A DNA stretch of 64,000 bases from Saururus chinensis (lineage: Eukaryota; Streptophyta; Magnoliopsida; Piperales; Saururaceae). Positions 43,350 to 52,800 of the stretch are shown here, one piece after another. The notes beneath the pieces are model-generated. The model saw nothing but the letters and a program-made list of their open reading frames with translations. It searched no databases and had not been told where the DNA came from. The DNA lies in assembly GCA_035235625.1 (NCBI GenBank), contig CP141143.1, forward strand, positions 12,755,092 to 12,819,091, given 5' to 3'. The position numbers and the translations under genes were made by a program. The stretch's first letter is position 1, and each line of letters opens with the position of its first letter.

Positions 43350-44365
43350 TGTACTGAACTCATATATGTTTACATGTAGGTTTTGATCATTGAATTTCTT
43401 GGGAAATTTACTTCAACTATTCGTTTAAGCTGGAACTTGTGGCTTGTTTCCATAGGCATCGCCTTTTTAAGGTCAGTTACATTTAGTTTCCGGATTTGAA
43501 TGCCACTGTATGTCTGTATCCGGATCATGTTTGGTTGCATAGAGAATGAGAGAAAGTGGAACATATAAAACAATAAAGATAAGGAATAAAATGAAAAGTA
43601 ATTTGAATTGTTTTTCTCCTTGGTTGTGGTAATGAAGAAAATGGGGAGAAAGATTATTGCAGGTAGTTTTAGGTGGCAGTTTGTTACCAATTGGCTTTAT
43701 GCTGGATCTTCCTTTACTCTCTATAGTGGCAGGTGAAGTCATCCCCTGTATGTTTACAGGTTTGCCACTGTTGGCCAATCCAGCAAGTGATGTGCTGGTT
43801 CAGCCTCACCCCGCTGAGGGAGAGGCAACAGGGTTGAATCCTGGGCTTGTGGCATGTAGTGTGTGTGTGGTTCGGTGTGTTAGTTTGTGCCAATCAAGCC
43901 ACTATATATTTTCTCTCTATAGTCTATACTGGGTTACCAAATATGGAGAGTGTCTGCTACATCATATTTTTGTTCCATCCCTTTCATTATCCCTGCAACC
44001 AGCCAAAGTTTTGGTCTTGACTGGACCCAACCTGTACTAATGGCTCACCTTTACCCGTTTCTATATTGATGTTTCAAGTGATTAAAGATGCGCCATATAG
44101 CATTACAGCTGACCCGTTTCAACCAATATGTGGTTGCCAAAATCATGACCCAATTTTATTAGTTGTATAAAATATTGTACTTTTGTTATGCTTGTGTTCA
44201 ACTGAGAATGTCCCCTCCTTTGTCCATTCTTCCAGTTGGCCTCTGGCGGTTCTTGGGAAACTGTTGCCAGTTCCTGAAACTCCACTTGGTGAGTTTTTTG
44301 CTCCTTTCAGCAGATGCTGTGCTCCTTTATGTCATTGCGGTGGGCCTGCAGAAGATGAAAATTAA
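18034..44365 (+). CDS. ACA9: autoinhibited Ca2+-transporting ATPase, plasma-membrane type (ACA9-like)
   Basis: This is a P2B-type pump that exports Ca2+ from the cytosol using ATP and is switched on by calmodulin. The 32 joined exons give 1082 residues, against about 1070-1090 for Arabidopsis ACA8, ACA9 and ACA10. Residues 46-72 ([19 protein letters not shown]) are the N-terminal calmodulin-binding autoinhibitory site. TM1 is near 200-217 and TM2 follows in exon 7. The actuator TGES is at 314-317. PEGLP in TM4 is at 441-445. The phosphorylated Asp is D484 in [19 protein letters not shown] (602-608) is in the nucleotide domain, and the hinge TGDGTND is at 788-794. Six membrane segments follow in exons 26-32. 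ACA9 is favoured over ACA8/10 by words such as [39 protein letters not shown] and [13 protein letters not shown]9 in Arabidopsis acts in the pollen plasma membrane; that role here is inference. The C-terminus ([16 protein letters not shown]...) is Cys-rich and unlike ACA9's basic tail. Confidence 0.97.
18924..19660. mobile_element. hAT non-autonomous element (737 bp) in intron 1, perfect 8-bp TSD
   Basis: CCCACAAG flanks both sides (18916-18923 and 19661-19668), the 8-bp duplication of hAT transposons. The termini are TAGGGGTGAAA and, inverted, CAGGGCTGAAA. Subterminal regions carry many GGCCC words. No transposase is encoded. A tRNA-derived-looking repeat is nested inside (about 19040-19215). 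Confidence 0.85.
19040..19215 (-). repeat. SINE-like repeat with a tRNA B-box
   Basis: On the - strand this piece holds GGTTCAAGTC (complement of 19145-19154), which fits the RNA polymerase III B-box consensus GGTTCRANYC, about 40 bases after GATATCATAGCTCC. Related sequence with GATACCATGTTAGTTAACC ends is found twice at 33107-33500. A tRNA-derived SINE is the best reading, but poly-A or T tails and target duplications are not resolved. Confidence 0.4.
20079..20462. mobile_element. small hAT-like element in intron 1
   Basis: The termini are TAGAGATGCCA at the left and TGGCATCACTA at the right, which are inverted relative to each other with one mismatch. The 384 bp between them contain repeated GGGTTGGG/GGGTCGGG words. 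The same right end occurs at 99-109. An 8-bp duplication is not recognisable, so the superfamily is uncertain. Confidence 0.5.
21252..21319. repeat. CT-rich low-complexity tract in intron 3
   Basis: Runs of CTCTCTAT and CCCTACCCCCCTCTCTCC form an imperfect pyrimidine microsatellite. It shows no coding or regulatory reading. Confidence 0.7.
22938..23300. mobile_element. possible truncated hAT end in intron 7
   Basis: TAGGGGTGAAAC at 22938-22949 repeats the left terminus of the hAT element at 18924. No matching right end or duplication follows, so only a partial copy is suspected. The right coordinate is a guess from the end of the AT-rich repetitive text. Confidence 0.25.
24240..24778 (+). 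mobile_element. solo LTR (539 bp) in intron 9, perfect 5-bp TSD
   Basis: The ends are TGATGCAG and CTGCATCA, an 8-base perfect inverted pair. CATAT flanks both sides (24235-24239 and 24779-24783). Read forward, it matches the reverse complement of 28097-28638, the LTR of the gypsy element in intron 11, along its whole length (e.g. TTTGCTCATGGATTTGAGCT in both). It is therefore a solo LTR of the same family in the opposite orientation within one gene. Confidence 0.92.
26720..27300 (+). pseudogene. possible C-terminal remnant of a hAT-type transposase gene
   Basis: An acidic, Gly-rich frame ([17 protein letters not shown], to 26849) is followed, with frame breaks, by a repeat unit encoding [20 protein letters not shown] that occurs twice in tandem (27130-27275, period about 66-69 bases). 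Low-complexity D/G/S/Y tails of this sort follow the dimerisation domain of many plant hAT transposases. The diagnostic domain itself is not visible, so the assignment is weak. Confidence 0.3.
28097..28638 (-). repeat. 3' LTR of the intron 11 gypsy element
   Basis: On the - strand the LTR begins TGATGCAGAGGGG, directly after a polypurine tract (GGGAGGGAGGGA, about 28641-28655), and ends at TGCATCA. It is the same length as, and homologous along its whole length to, the solo LTR at 24240-24778. Confidence 0.9.
28656..29726 (-). pseudogene. gypsy integrase remnant
   Basis: The - strand shows a zinc-binding part ([26 protein letters not shown]), then [60 protein letters not shown] and [19 protein letters not shown]. 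The D, D, E catalytic positions (MDF, VKDSKF, TEVVNR) are still readable. A C-terminal [13 protein letters not shown] follows. The frame breaks near 29100 and 28862. No chromodomain is seen. Confidence 0.88.
29732..30845 (-). mobile_element. solo LTR (1114 bp), perfect 5-bp TSD, nested in the gypsy element
   Basis: CATTT flanks both sides (29727-29731 and 30846-30850) and the ends are TGTCACGG and ACTAACA. On the - strand a CTATATAAAGGGGGC promoter box lies near the middle, so I orient it TGTTAGTCCCC...CGTGACA on that strand. It is GC-richer than its surroundings and carries no coding sequence. It separates RNase H ([10 protein letters not shown]) from the integrase zinc region. Confidence 0.88.
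30860..33101 (-). pseudogene. gypsy protease, RT and RNase H remnant
   Basis: Read downward on the - strand: protease with [20 protein letters not shown] (33060; catalytic DSG reads DNS); an RT linker [22 protein letters not shown] with [39 protein letters not shown] and [16 protein letters not shown] (the catalytic FxDD has lost its first Asp to Tyr); then [20 protein letters not shown] and [11 protein letters not shown] of the RNase H junction, and RNase H words such as [20 protein letters not shown]. Frameshifts occur between blocks. All pieces fit Ty3/gypsy pol. Confidence 0.9.
33107..33500. repeat. tandem pair of SINE-like repeats
   Basis: Two related units follow one another. Each runs from a TTTTTATATT(A/G)A start through a block rich in CACATGT/CACACA to CCATGTTAGTTAACCA (ends near 33291 and 33451). 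The - strand gives the widespread plant word TGGTATCAGAGC. A third member lies inside the hAT element at 19.1 kb. The first unit abuts the broken end of the gypsy element. Confidence 0.45.
34484..34569 (+). other. GC-AG intron (intron 15) of the ACA9-like gene
   Basis: The exon ends GCT CTG and the intron begins GCACGT; the next exon starts GTC CGA AGG CTT after TTACAG. This gives [14 protein letters not shown], exactly the family sequence. The nearest GT (34488) would add four bases and break the frame. The intron is 86 bases long. The donor is a poor match to the usual AG|GCAAGT of GC introns. Confidence 0.8.
35034..35137. mobile_element. Stowaway-type MITE (104 bp) in intron 16
   Basis: The perfect terminal inverted repeat CTCCCTCTGTTCC(C)ACATTAATAGC, with TA on each side (35032-35033 and 35138-35139), is diagnostic of Tc1/mariner-like Stowaway MITEs. 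The whole element can fold into one hairpin. Confidence 0.92.
35366..36544 (+). other. intron 17, probably with an old LTR-like insert
   Basis: Between about 35720 and 36270 the intron contains a TATAAATAGGATGGAG block (about 35957) and other LTR-like text. I could not find matching ends or a target duplication, so no element is claimed with confidence. Confidence 0.3.
37597..37617. repeat. run of 21 G in intron 21
   Basis: This is an uninterrupted G homopolymer. Such runs are prone to sequencing and assembly length errors. Confidence 0.9.
37977..38255. repeat. tandem duplication, period about 148 bp, in intron 21
   Basis: CAAATATCTT occurs at 37983 and 38131, followed in both copies by CTCTTTGGCC-like text, GTAAAAC(A/T)TGTCT, GATTTGTTTGATA.TTTTATC and GCTTGAAGCATCTAAT. 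The copies differ at several positions, so the duplication is not recent. Confidence 0.8.
43315..43347. repeat. CT/CA compound microsatellite in intron 30
   Basis: A (CT)n run is followed directly by a (CA)n run immediately after the exon 30 donor. It is likely to vary in length between individuals. Confidence 0.9.
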
Positions 44366-44912
44366 AGAACGAAAGGGAATTTGTCACTCACAGTTGCTCT
44401 TTCAGCTTAGAAGAATGACAGGCCAAACATATCAGTTATGCCATTCTTAGTTTTTTCTCAGGTTATCATATACAGTTCGGCAAATATCAAGAACATTCTA
44501 AAAAAATCAAGAATAGGAATGCAGTTGTGCAAACATTATATTCTCACAGAATCTTCGAAGAGTTTGGAACCTCATTTTTTTTTCCGTGGAGGTGTAAAGA
44601 ATTATCTAACCGACTGATGATAATATGATTGAAAAGCTTCCTGGCAAAAATTAGCGAGATTGTATAATTTGTATCTATGCTTATTGTTTCATTGGTCTAT
44701 ATTGCCAACAAAAGTTGTTGCATATGTCTGTTGTCATATTTGTTGAAAAGTGACATACAATGCCCCGAGTGACATGATTACACTTGCACCTGTTGGCTAT
44801 CCAAATTGATGAAAGAAATGGGCTGGTTTCTCACGTTCGACATCCATGTAGGTCTTGCTCTGGATGCTGTTTGAGTTTTGGGTGACTCCTCACTTCACTG
44901 TCTGCTATATTG
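44366..44912 (+). other. 3' UTR and 3' flank of the ACA9-like gene
   Basis: No open frame of interest follows the TAA. AATAA-like sequences are present but no single polyadenylation signal stands out. The region ends at the second Stowaway MITE. Confidence 0.4.
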
Positions 44913-44914
44913 TA

Positions 44915-45018
44915 CTCCCTCCGTTCCATATTAATAGCTCTATTTGGTTTTTCAAAATAAATAAAATTAGTAAAATTTGAAAAAACTAAATGGAGCTATT
45001 AATGTGGGATAGAGGGAG
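44915..45018. mobile_element. second Stowaway-type MITE (104 bp)
   Basis: It begins CTCCCTCCGTTCCATATTAATAGC and ends with the inverse, flanked by TA at 44913-44914 and 45019-45020. Length and sequence match the copy at 35034-35137. Confidence 0.92.
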
Positions 45019-45130
45019 TATGTTTTCTTGTTGTATAGGCTTCTCTCAGCTCTTTGTGCTATGTATACCGTGCTCCTGTTGTATTATGTTGCTTCATAGT
45101 AATAAACAATCTTGTATCCCTTTCAGGGGC

Positions 45131-46140
45131 TCAGCGTTGCAAAAAAAAATTCAACACACACACACTGATGTACACACGTGCACAAGGAAAATAGAAAGGA
45201 GGAATGGTAGTAGTAGTTTGAGCAGGGAATTGAAAACCACTTGTTATAATGATAAAGCTCTCCACGAGGCTTTTACTAATAAAATTACCCAAATAAAGCT
45301 GTTGGGCTTGTTTGCTTACAAATAATTTTTCTGGTATCAGATGTCCTACCTTCAAAACTTATACAATATCAGTAATGAGATATAATTTGACATAAATCGA
45401 TTGTAGAACATATAACTCATTCTATTACTTGCTAGAGATTAACTATAACTTTTGGTAATTTTAAATTTTTTTTAAGTTGGCCATGTGGAAAATAGTATGT
45501 TTGACTCGTTAACATTCTTGGTATAATAATTTTTTAAATAGATAGATTTGTGATTTAAGGCCTATAAAAATAGAAAATAAACAGAAAGATCTTTAAAATG
45601 CCACCTAGAACATACGAAATAGAATTTAGATGATGGGGAGAGATTTGACCGTTTAAAATTGAGAGTCAGCAATAAAGTTGAGGAAGAGAGAGCTTGAAGA
45701 TAGGTGTTACGGAGAGCTATGAAGTCGAACTTAAACTTGATGAAAACTCAATTTATACATAGAAAGTTAATTTCTTAAAAAAAATTAAAATTACCAAATG
45801 TTACATTTAATCTCTAGCAAGTAATAGAATGAGTTATATGTTCTACAATGGTCGATTTATATCAAATCATATCTCATTACTTTGACAAAATCAGCCCGCA
45901 TATTTTTATTAGATTTTGAAGGTAGGACATTTGATACCAAAAAAATTAGTTGTAAGCAAACAAGGCCAACGACTTTATTTGGGTAATTTGATTATTAAAA
46001 GCCTCGTCGAGAGCTTTATCATTATTACAAGTGGTTTTCAATTCCATGCTCAAACTACTACTACCATTCCTCCTTTCTATTTTCCTTGTGCACGTGTGTA
46101 CATTAGTGCGTGTGTGCTGATTTGTTTTTTACAACTCTGG
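45131..46140. repeat. long inverted repeat, arms about 350 bp, loop about 300 bp
   Basis: The left arm is about 45131-45474 and the right arm about 45773-46140. Read on opposite strands both give the same text, e.g. TTGAAGGTAGGACAT and CTTGTGCACGTGTGTAC. Two apparent reading frames beginning MKVGHLIP are mirror shadows of this and not genes. The inner 30-40 bases of both arms, and the loop, belong to the start of the TG...CA family described below. The outer 310 bases of each arm are other DNA. A transcript would form a near-perfect hairpin of about 340 base pairs. Confidence 0.9.
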
Positions 46141-46842
46141 CTAGTTATTTTTATTTATATAATATTTGATGATTTCTCTTTGAATGGGTGCATGCTTTTA
46201 CCTTTGACCATGCGCACTAGCCGGTGGCCATGTGCCTAGAAAAGGGAGAAGGCTCCATACTTTTGAGTCGAGAAATTCCCTTGTGGTTGATTGGCTGCTG
46301 GAGGAATTGTTTAGGTGTAGCCATTTTTTGGTTCTAGTAAGGGAGAGAGGGTGATGTAACTGGCAAGGGATATATGTAGTGAGTGAAGAACGGCAGCAGC
46401 CCTCCACCTGCTCCCGTTTTTTTGTGCGACCTACCGATCAAAGGAGAAGGGGGCTCGAGTGGCATCATTGGGGGTCTAGGACCATCCGCCCATGTAATCC
46501 CATGGCAAGGGATTTCCTCTAGAGGGAGATGTAGGGGAAGGTAGCGTGCTATGACAAGATGCTGCCAAGTGTGCAAAGAGTATTTTCGAGAGAGGAGGGC
46601 GGTCGTGAGGCAGTCTCTACCGCCGCCAAAACCCATAGACCATCTGAGGCATTCCTGGCTGTTGGCAGTCTTTAGCCAGGGAAGACCAAGGCGGGGCTTT
46701 GCTCGAGGTAGAGCACCTTAGTCATCTCCATGAGCAAGGCAATTGGTGGACTGGGGATTTAATCCATCGTTTGGTCCAACAACAAAAAAGAAGGAAAATA
46801 AAAATAAATAAATAATTTAGGTCTAGTTTAGGGTGGTGTACC
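45444..46842 (+). mobile_element. unit A, first segment (interrupted)
   Basis: The head (TATAACTTTTGGTAATTTT, then GGCCATGTGGAAAATA) runs to about 45772. An inverted copy of the unit's own start plus its upstream flank follows to 46140, then the body resumes (TAGTTATTTTTATTTATATA, related to 58768 in unit E) with its GC-rich core (about 46200-46740). It continues after unit B at 53956-54260 and after unit D at 57863-58108. Confidence 0.6.
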
Positions 46843-49800
46843 TATAACGTTCGAGAATTTTCTAAATTCCTAAAAATTGATTACGGGAAATTAGGGTGTT
46901 GGACCCCTTGACCTTCTTATTAAAATAACTTATTCAATGCTTAGAATTAGTGGCTGAAACTATACGGTTAGAAAGTAGACTGAAATAGCTTCGAAATGCC
47001 TCCAAGAACGTGCGAATCGGAGTTCAGATGAGGAAGATACGACCATCTGAAGTTTTATATAACGGGCAGGACCTGTTTACCCGATTTGGACACGTAATTT
47101 GGCCGTTTAAAGCGCTTTACGGGCCCGATTATTTTTGGTGATAGAAATTAATAAAAAATAGGCCCAAGTAGCTCAATTAGCCCAACTCTTAAAGAGATTA
47201 GAAAACCCTAATCTCTATGCCTATAAAAGAGGATGATTAGGGCTCTTAGGAGGGGCGGTTCTAGCACGACGAGTTGTCAAGGGAATTTTCCGGCGAGGCT
47301 TTGACGGCGGTGGATCGACGACAAATCGGTAGTCAAGGTAGGGTCATCGTATAAACTTGATTATCTTGTGTGATTAAGAGGTTTAAACGTATAATTGTTT
47401 CAATTTCTTAATTAGAGTATTAATATGTTAATTAATTAAAAAGAACACGCTAGTTGCCCTTGACTTGATTTGGGCTCCAGCCAGCAAGCATCGCCTATCG
47501 GCGGCGGGGGACTGGGTCCCTGAGATTCGCCGCCTGGCGACAAATCAAATAGGCCCTGCCCCTGACTCCATTCGTGATGGCCGTTCACCCACTGGCAGTT
47601 TTGCTCGCAGGCGGGAATGTGCGAAACCAGGTGGTTTCGACGGCGGGTGGCGGCCACCAGACATCAGCGAGGCTGGGCCCGTCAGATCCGCCGCTTGGAG
47701 GCGATCTGACCAGGGCCGGCCTTGCTCCTATTCATGGCGGCCGTGGTGCCTATTGGCGGTCTAAAATTAGGTCATTTCAGTAAAAATTCCAGATCGACGT
47801 CGTTTTGGTCGTCGGTTCTAGATTTGGCTGCCTCGCTCTGGCGGAAGTCTTCCGCCATTGATGAGATCTCCAGGCCGGTGGTGGCTAGATCGTATCTAGC
47901 CGCCGCCCGCAGCCCCGGGGGCATCTCCAGGGGGAAGACGACCTATAGGCGGGTCTGGCCCGTTCTGGGTTGGATCTGCAGACCCGGCTCGGATCGGTTT
48001 TAATAAAAAAATAAAAATAACTCCCATTGAACCGGGTCCGGTTCAGTAGCGTTTAGACTTAGAAAAAAATTCAATAAAAATAATAAAGGACCCCAAGAAG
48101 TCTGGGAGTATTCTGACCAAGTTTCATGCTCGGGAAAAATCCCAGAGATTGTAAAATGACCCTTTTACCGCTTATTATTAAATTGTCGTGTGAGAACCAC
48201 TTACCCAACTTCGGGGCTCCGGTCCAAGGACTTATGATTTGATTTAAAATTTGGGAAAATTCTCAGTGATATTTTAATGGGTAACCTAATTATAGGTCAA
48301 ACCACATAGTAAGGAAAAATCATAGTGAGTGGTTAATTGACTCTTTTGCCCTTGGGGTTTATAGTAAATTATTAGTCCAAACCTGGTTCGGTTCAAGGGG
48401 TTTACTACCCCGTGACACGTTAGGAAAATTTTACAGAGTCTATGAAGCCCAGTAGTACCATTGAGTTCAATTCATGACCCATTGAATGTAAATAAGGTCT
48501 TAAACCAAATGATATAAATACCCTTTTGAGTAGACCCACCCACATTCGTGTAAATGGAAGTGCGGGTCAGCTTGAGAGTGGAACCTCCGGAGAAGATTAT
48601 TGTAATATCCTGAATTTTCCTAGCTTTCGAAAATTAAATACGTGGAAAATAAAGTGTTTGACACTTTAACTTTCTTAGGAGAATAACCTCCTCTATAGAT
48701 AGAATTTGTGGCTGAAACCAATTCTATTAGAAAGTAGACAGACAGAGCTTCGAAACGCCACTAAGAACACACAAATTGGAATTTAGATGAGGGAGATACG
48801 ACTGTTCGAAGTTGAACATATCGTATAAGGCCTATTTACCCGATTTAGACGTGTATTTAGCCAGTTTAAGTCATCTTGCGGGCCCGGTTAATTAGAGTTC
48901 CGAAATTAGTTTTGAGAGGCCTAATTAGGGTATCTAAGTAAGGAGAATTGGCCAAAATTCTAGGGGGATTAGGAACCCTAATCCCCATGTTTATAAAAGG
49001 CATTCTTAGAGCACAATTTGAGGGGTCTTTTGCTCGATAGGAGGAGAGAATGGGGTGAACGGCGAAGCTCTGGCGGCGGCGGATCGACAACAAATTGGTG
49101 ATTAAGGTAGGATCTGTATCATTACCTTCGAGTGCATAATATAATATCTACAATCCTGTTTTGCTGTCATTTTTTAGAGGAGTGATTTGCTGTCAGTGAT
49201 TCATAGTTCTGTAATTTCATTTAACAGTGCTCAGTTTATGTAATTTCGTATTTCGGTTTGTGTAATTTCGTATTTTGGTTGGATAGCTGTTGAATGGCCG
49301 CCGGCTGGCTGCTGATCGGCCGCCGGCCTTCATCCGGCCAGAAACCCCGATCGCTGGGCGAAAGCGACAAGGGGCGAACCCGCCGGTGACAGATTCTGCC
49401 GCAGTCGAGCGGGTTACAAAAAATAGAGATAGCGGCAGCGCGGTGCAAACCCTGGCCGGAGGTGTGACAATGGGTCCTGGAATAGCCGGAAGACTGCGAT
49501 CCGGTCGACCCCGGCCCGTCGCTCAGTCGTGGTGCCCGACCGCCGCCGTGCTTCGGAGTGACTGCAGTTGCAGAAAACAAAATGGGATCTTTTGCCCTGT
49601 CGGCTGCCGGCCAGAGGCGAGTCCAAGCCCATCGGAATTGCCGTCATGCGGCGATTCGGTGAGGCCTAGCCTCGCTCTGCAGTGATAGCCGGTGGCGCCG
49701 CCGCCAATGGCTTTCCAGCCTTTGGCTGGACTCGAGGGAGATGACCCGTGCATTGCGGGTCATTGCGTGCGGTTTTGGGTTAGGCGACCCAAACCGCATT

Positions 49801-52800
49801 GGCCTGGACTGGGCCTGAATGGGTTTGACCCGGTCCGGTTTGTTTTTTTAAAAGAAGTATACAAAGAGAACCGGGCCCGGTTCAGTAGGAGAAAATGATC
49901 GTAAAAATTTAGAAAAAAATTATAAATGACTATGAGCATATGATGAGTGCCTTGACCAAGTTTCAGGTCTGGGGAAAATCTCCAAGTGTGTTAAATGACC
50001 AATTTACCCTTGTGAATTGACAGGTAGACTAATAATGATTAGTGACCAGACTTCAGGGCTCCGGTTCAAGGGCTTATGAGTGGATTTAAAAATGGAGAAA
50101 ACTATCAATGAGATTTTAATGTGTATCCTAAATTTGGACCCAGCCCCAAGTTAGGGAAAAATCTCAATAAATAGATAATTGACTATTGCACCCCTAGGGT
50201 TAAGGTAAGACAATTATTTGAACCGGAGTTGGTTCAAGGGGCTTACGACCCCGATAAATGACAAGAAAAATTACCTCGGGTTCATAACGTCCAGGTGTAA
50301 CCCTGAGATTAGTTTTGGACCCATTGAGGTTCAGGGAAGTCTTCAACAAAAAGACAAAAATACGCTTATGAGTGGACTGGCCCCCATTTGCGTGGATGTT
50401 ATTAATGGGCCAATGTGATACTGAAACATTTTGAGTGGTTAAAGACTTACCCGAGAGCAGAGAGGACTGTATTCAATGTTAAATAATTACTTTAATGCCC
50501 TTAGGTGCATTACGACCAGTTTTCATAAAGATTTATTAAGATAACCTAAGGAGGGTTAGGGCACGATAGCTCGAATAATTCTTATATCATTAATGAATTT
50601 TATTATTGATATTATGATCTGCTTGGACCTGTGTGGTTCTGATTGTTTAGGTTGTTCATTATTTCGATATTTGCTATTAATGTTGTGATAGTAACTTATC
50701 ACTAGCTTAAGATTATTGAAAGATTAATTGATGGGGTTTGATAGCTTTGGATTGGGCGAGAACACCTAATCAAGATAAAGACAAATATACCTATGAGGGG
50801 TATGAGACTAGTTCATAGAGTGAACAAAGCCTTTGACATGACGATTTGCTTTGGTTGATGAACTGATGGCAGTCTCGAGTTTTAAACCCTAGTCTAGAAG
50901 GGACTAATAGGGTTTGGGATAGTTATTCGAAATCCTGGCTTTTAGATGAGCAAGATAGGGTTCAGAATGGTTTTCTAAGTTTTTAGCTCTATTGAGGAGC
51001 CGCTGATTTGACCGTGTAGTTGCATCTCCCCAATGGAGGGAGCTTTGTGTGAGTCGGGCTCACAACAGATCTATTGAGGATCTTTTAGTGTACACGCAAT
51101 TGGATTAGCTGACATCCTACTTGGTTGGATTTTCTCGCCACTTCTGTTCAGGTGCAATTGTGGGCCATGCCCTTCTACTTTGGTCAGGTCCTTCATGGAC
51201 TAGGAGGGGTGATGGTACTTCCTGGTGGATTTCAGGGGCCTGGTGGATTCCAGGGTGTTTCGTTATCATTTGTCACTTAGGTTGACATTTGACGAGTCTG
51301 TCTATCTTTGGGACTAAACGGGGATATTAATTATCAAACAATGGTTCGAGAGATAATTAATAACATTATTTGATATTGCTTGTTTAATTAGAACAAGTGG
51401 AACGATTAAAGGACTTGCATAAAGTGTAGGTTGCTTGAAAATACTTAAGCATTCCATATGTGATGTTATGCTTCTTAGTATAGTGTAGTATTAAGCAGAA
51501 CTATGTCTGGATCTGATCTTGTTGGAAACATTGGAGATGTTGTTTGATGAGTACGTAGGTAACTAACATCGGGTGATGTTGGCCCGATCCGAAAAATATT
51601 AATAAAACCTTTTGTCCTTTGAAAGCTCTTCTCCTGAAGGCGGAGATGCTCCATTGTGGTTGTGGTTGTTGTTTGGTTTGCTTTGTTGCAGGTTTTCTAG
51701 GTGACAACGAGTGAGATCAAGATTGACGCGTATAGGATGAAGTTTCTTCATGTCTGCAACTCTGGTACGTAAGTGTACCTTTAGCGTGAGAGTTAACTTG
51801 TTATTTATTTTTAGACGGATGACGGACTTGTACTTAGATGGATGAGCTATTCTTTATGAATTTTCAGACGTTAAATAATACCATATGATTTGATATCCGT
51901 ATTTGTAAACCCCAGTTATCATGACCGGGATATTTAATCGAATGATTTGTTTTGTACTTAAGGAAAAAAAGTTTCTCGCTACTTACTGTTCGTGCTATTT
52001 AAAAATACTTTTAAAAATCCAGGTCATGACAATTATGACTTAAAATAAATAAAAGGGTAGTGAGATGACCAAATGACCTAAGGGAGAGTACCATACCCTA
52101 GGTGGTAGAATTACCCTAATGCCCTTAAGGGTAGTATGTTATGTTTCTGTCGAAACTAATAACCTAACCACTAAGTGTTAGGGTACGCTATAGTGACGTG
52201 GAGTAGCTTCGAAAGGAAGGGGCGTGACCAGTAAGTGATACGAAGACCTTGTCAGGTCACAGTGTCACCAAAAACAAGGGGGAAAACCCTAATTCTCAAG
52301 GTTTAAGGCAGCGTATTACATGTGTCTGCAATCGAATACATCGATTGACCAGAGTGTTATATATGTAACTCGCGGGATGCGTTAGAGTTGTTAACATTTT
52401 TGGGCTTGAACTAGTTGAGCCCTAGCCCTGTAAATTAGTGCAACGGGCCTTTATTCATTATTGATGCACTAGTGTGAATGCATGTTATTTATGTTGATTA
52501 TGCTTATGCATATTTTTATTATTGATGCTTTGATTTATATCGGTAACTTAAGACTAATGAAGTTTAATTAAGAGACATGGGTTGCCTTTGGATTGAGGGG
52601 AGAACACCTAATTAAGATAATGACTAAAATACCCTCTTTAGGGTTGGGACTAGTTCATGGAGTGAATAGGGCCCTGACATAAAAATTGACCTTGGTTAAT
52701 GAACTGAGGGTGGTTATAAGATGTTCTCTGAGTCATAGCTCAGTGGATGAGCTATTTAGTGGGCCGATTCACAAGGTGAATAGGACCCAAATGGTTGAGC

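Larger units (their letters stand above)
18034..44365 (+). other. ACA9: exon-intron map of the ACA9-like gene
   Basis: Coding exons: 18034-18192, 20682-20798, 20887-20929, 21377-21489, 21591-21722, 21867-21956, 22569-22638, 23625-23695, 24003-24086, 25273-25350, 25429-25500, 33877-33960, 34037-34119, 34203-34358, 34441-34483, 34570-34653, 35234-35365, 36545-36610, 36698-36796, 36910-37020, 37097-37267, 39028-39087, 39968-40132, 41985-42101, 42204-42302, 42407-42544, 42633-42733, 42842-42887, 42961-43095, 43202-43309, 43380-43471, 44236-44365 (stop TAA 44363-44365). Each junction was set by GT-AG signals plus unbroken reading frame and family alignment; only intron 15 starts with GC. Long introns are 1 (2.5 kb), 9 (1.2 kb), 11 (8.4 kb), 17 (1.2 kb), 21 (1.8 kb) and 23 (1.9 kb). 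All exons are open and in phase, so the gene looks intact. Confidence 0.93.

Noticed and set aside
44290..44312. GTGAG...TTTCAG looking like a tiny intron inside the last exon
   Set aside because: At about 23 bases it is too short to be spliced in plants, and reading through gives an uninterrupted end of the protein.
45131..46239. two similar frames starting MKVGHLIP on opposite strands
   Set aside because: They are the two arms of one inverted repeat, so their likeness reflects duplicated DNA, not a gene family.
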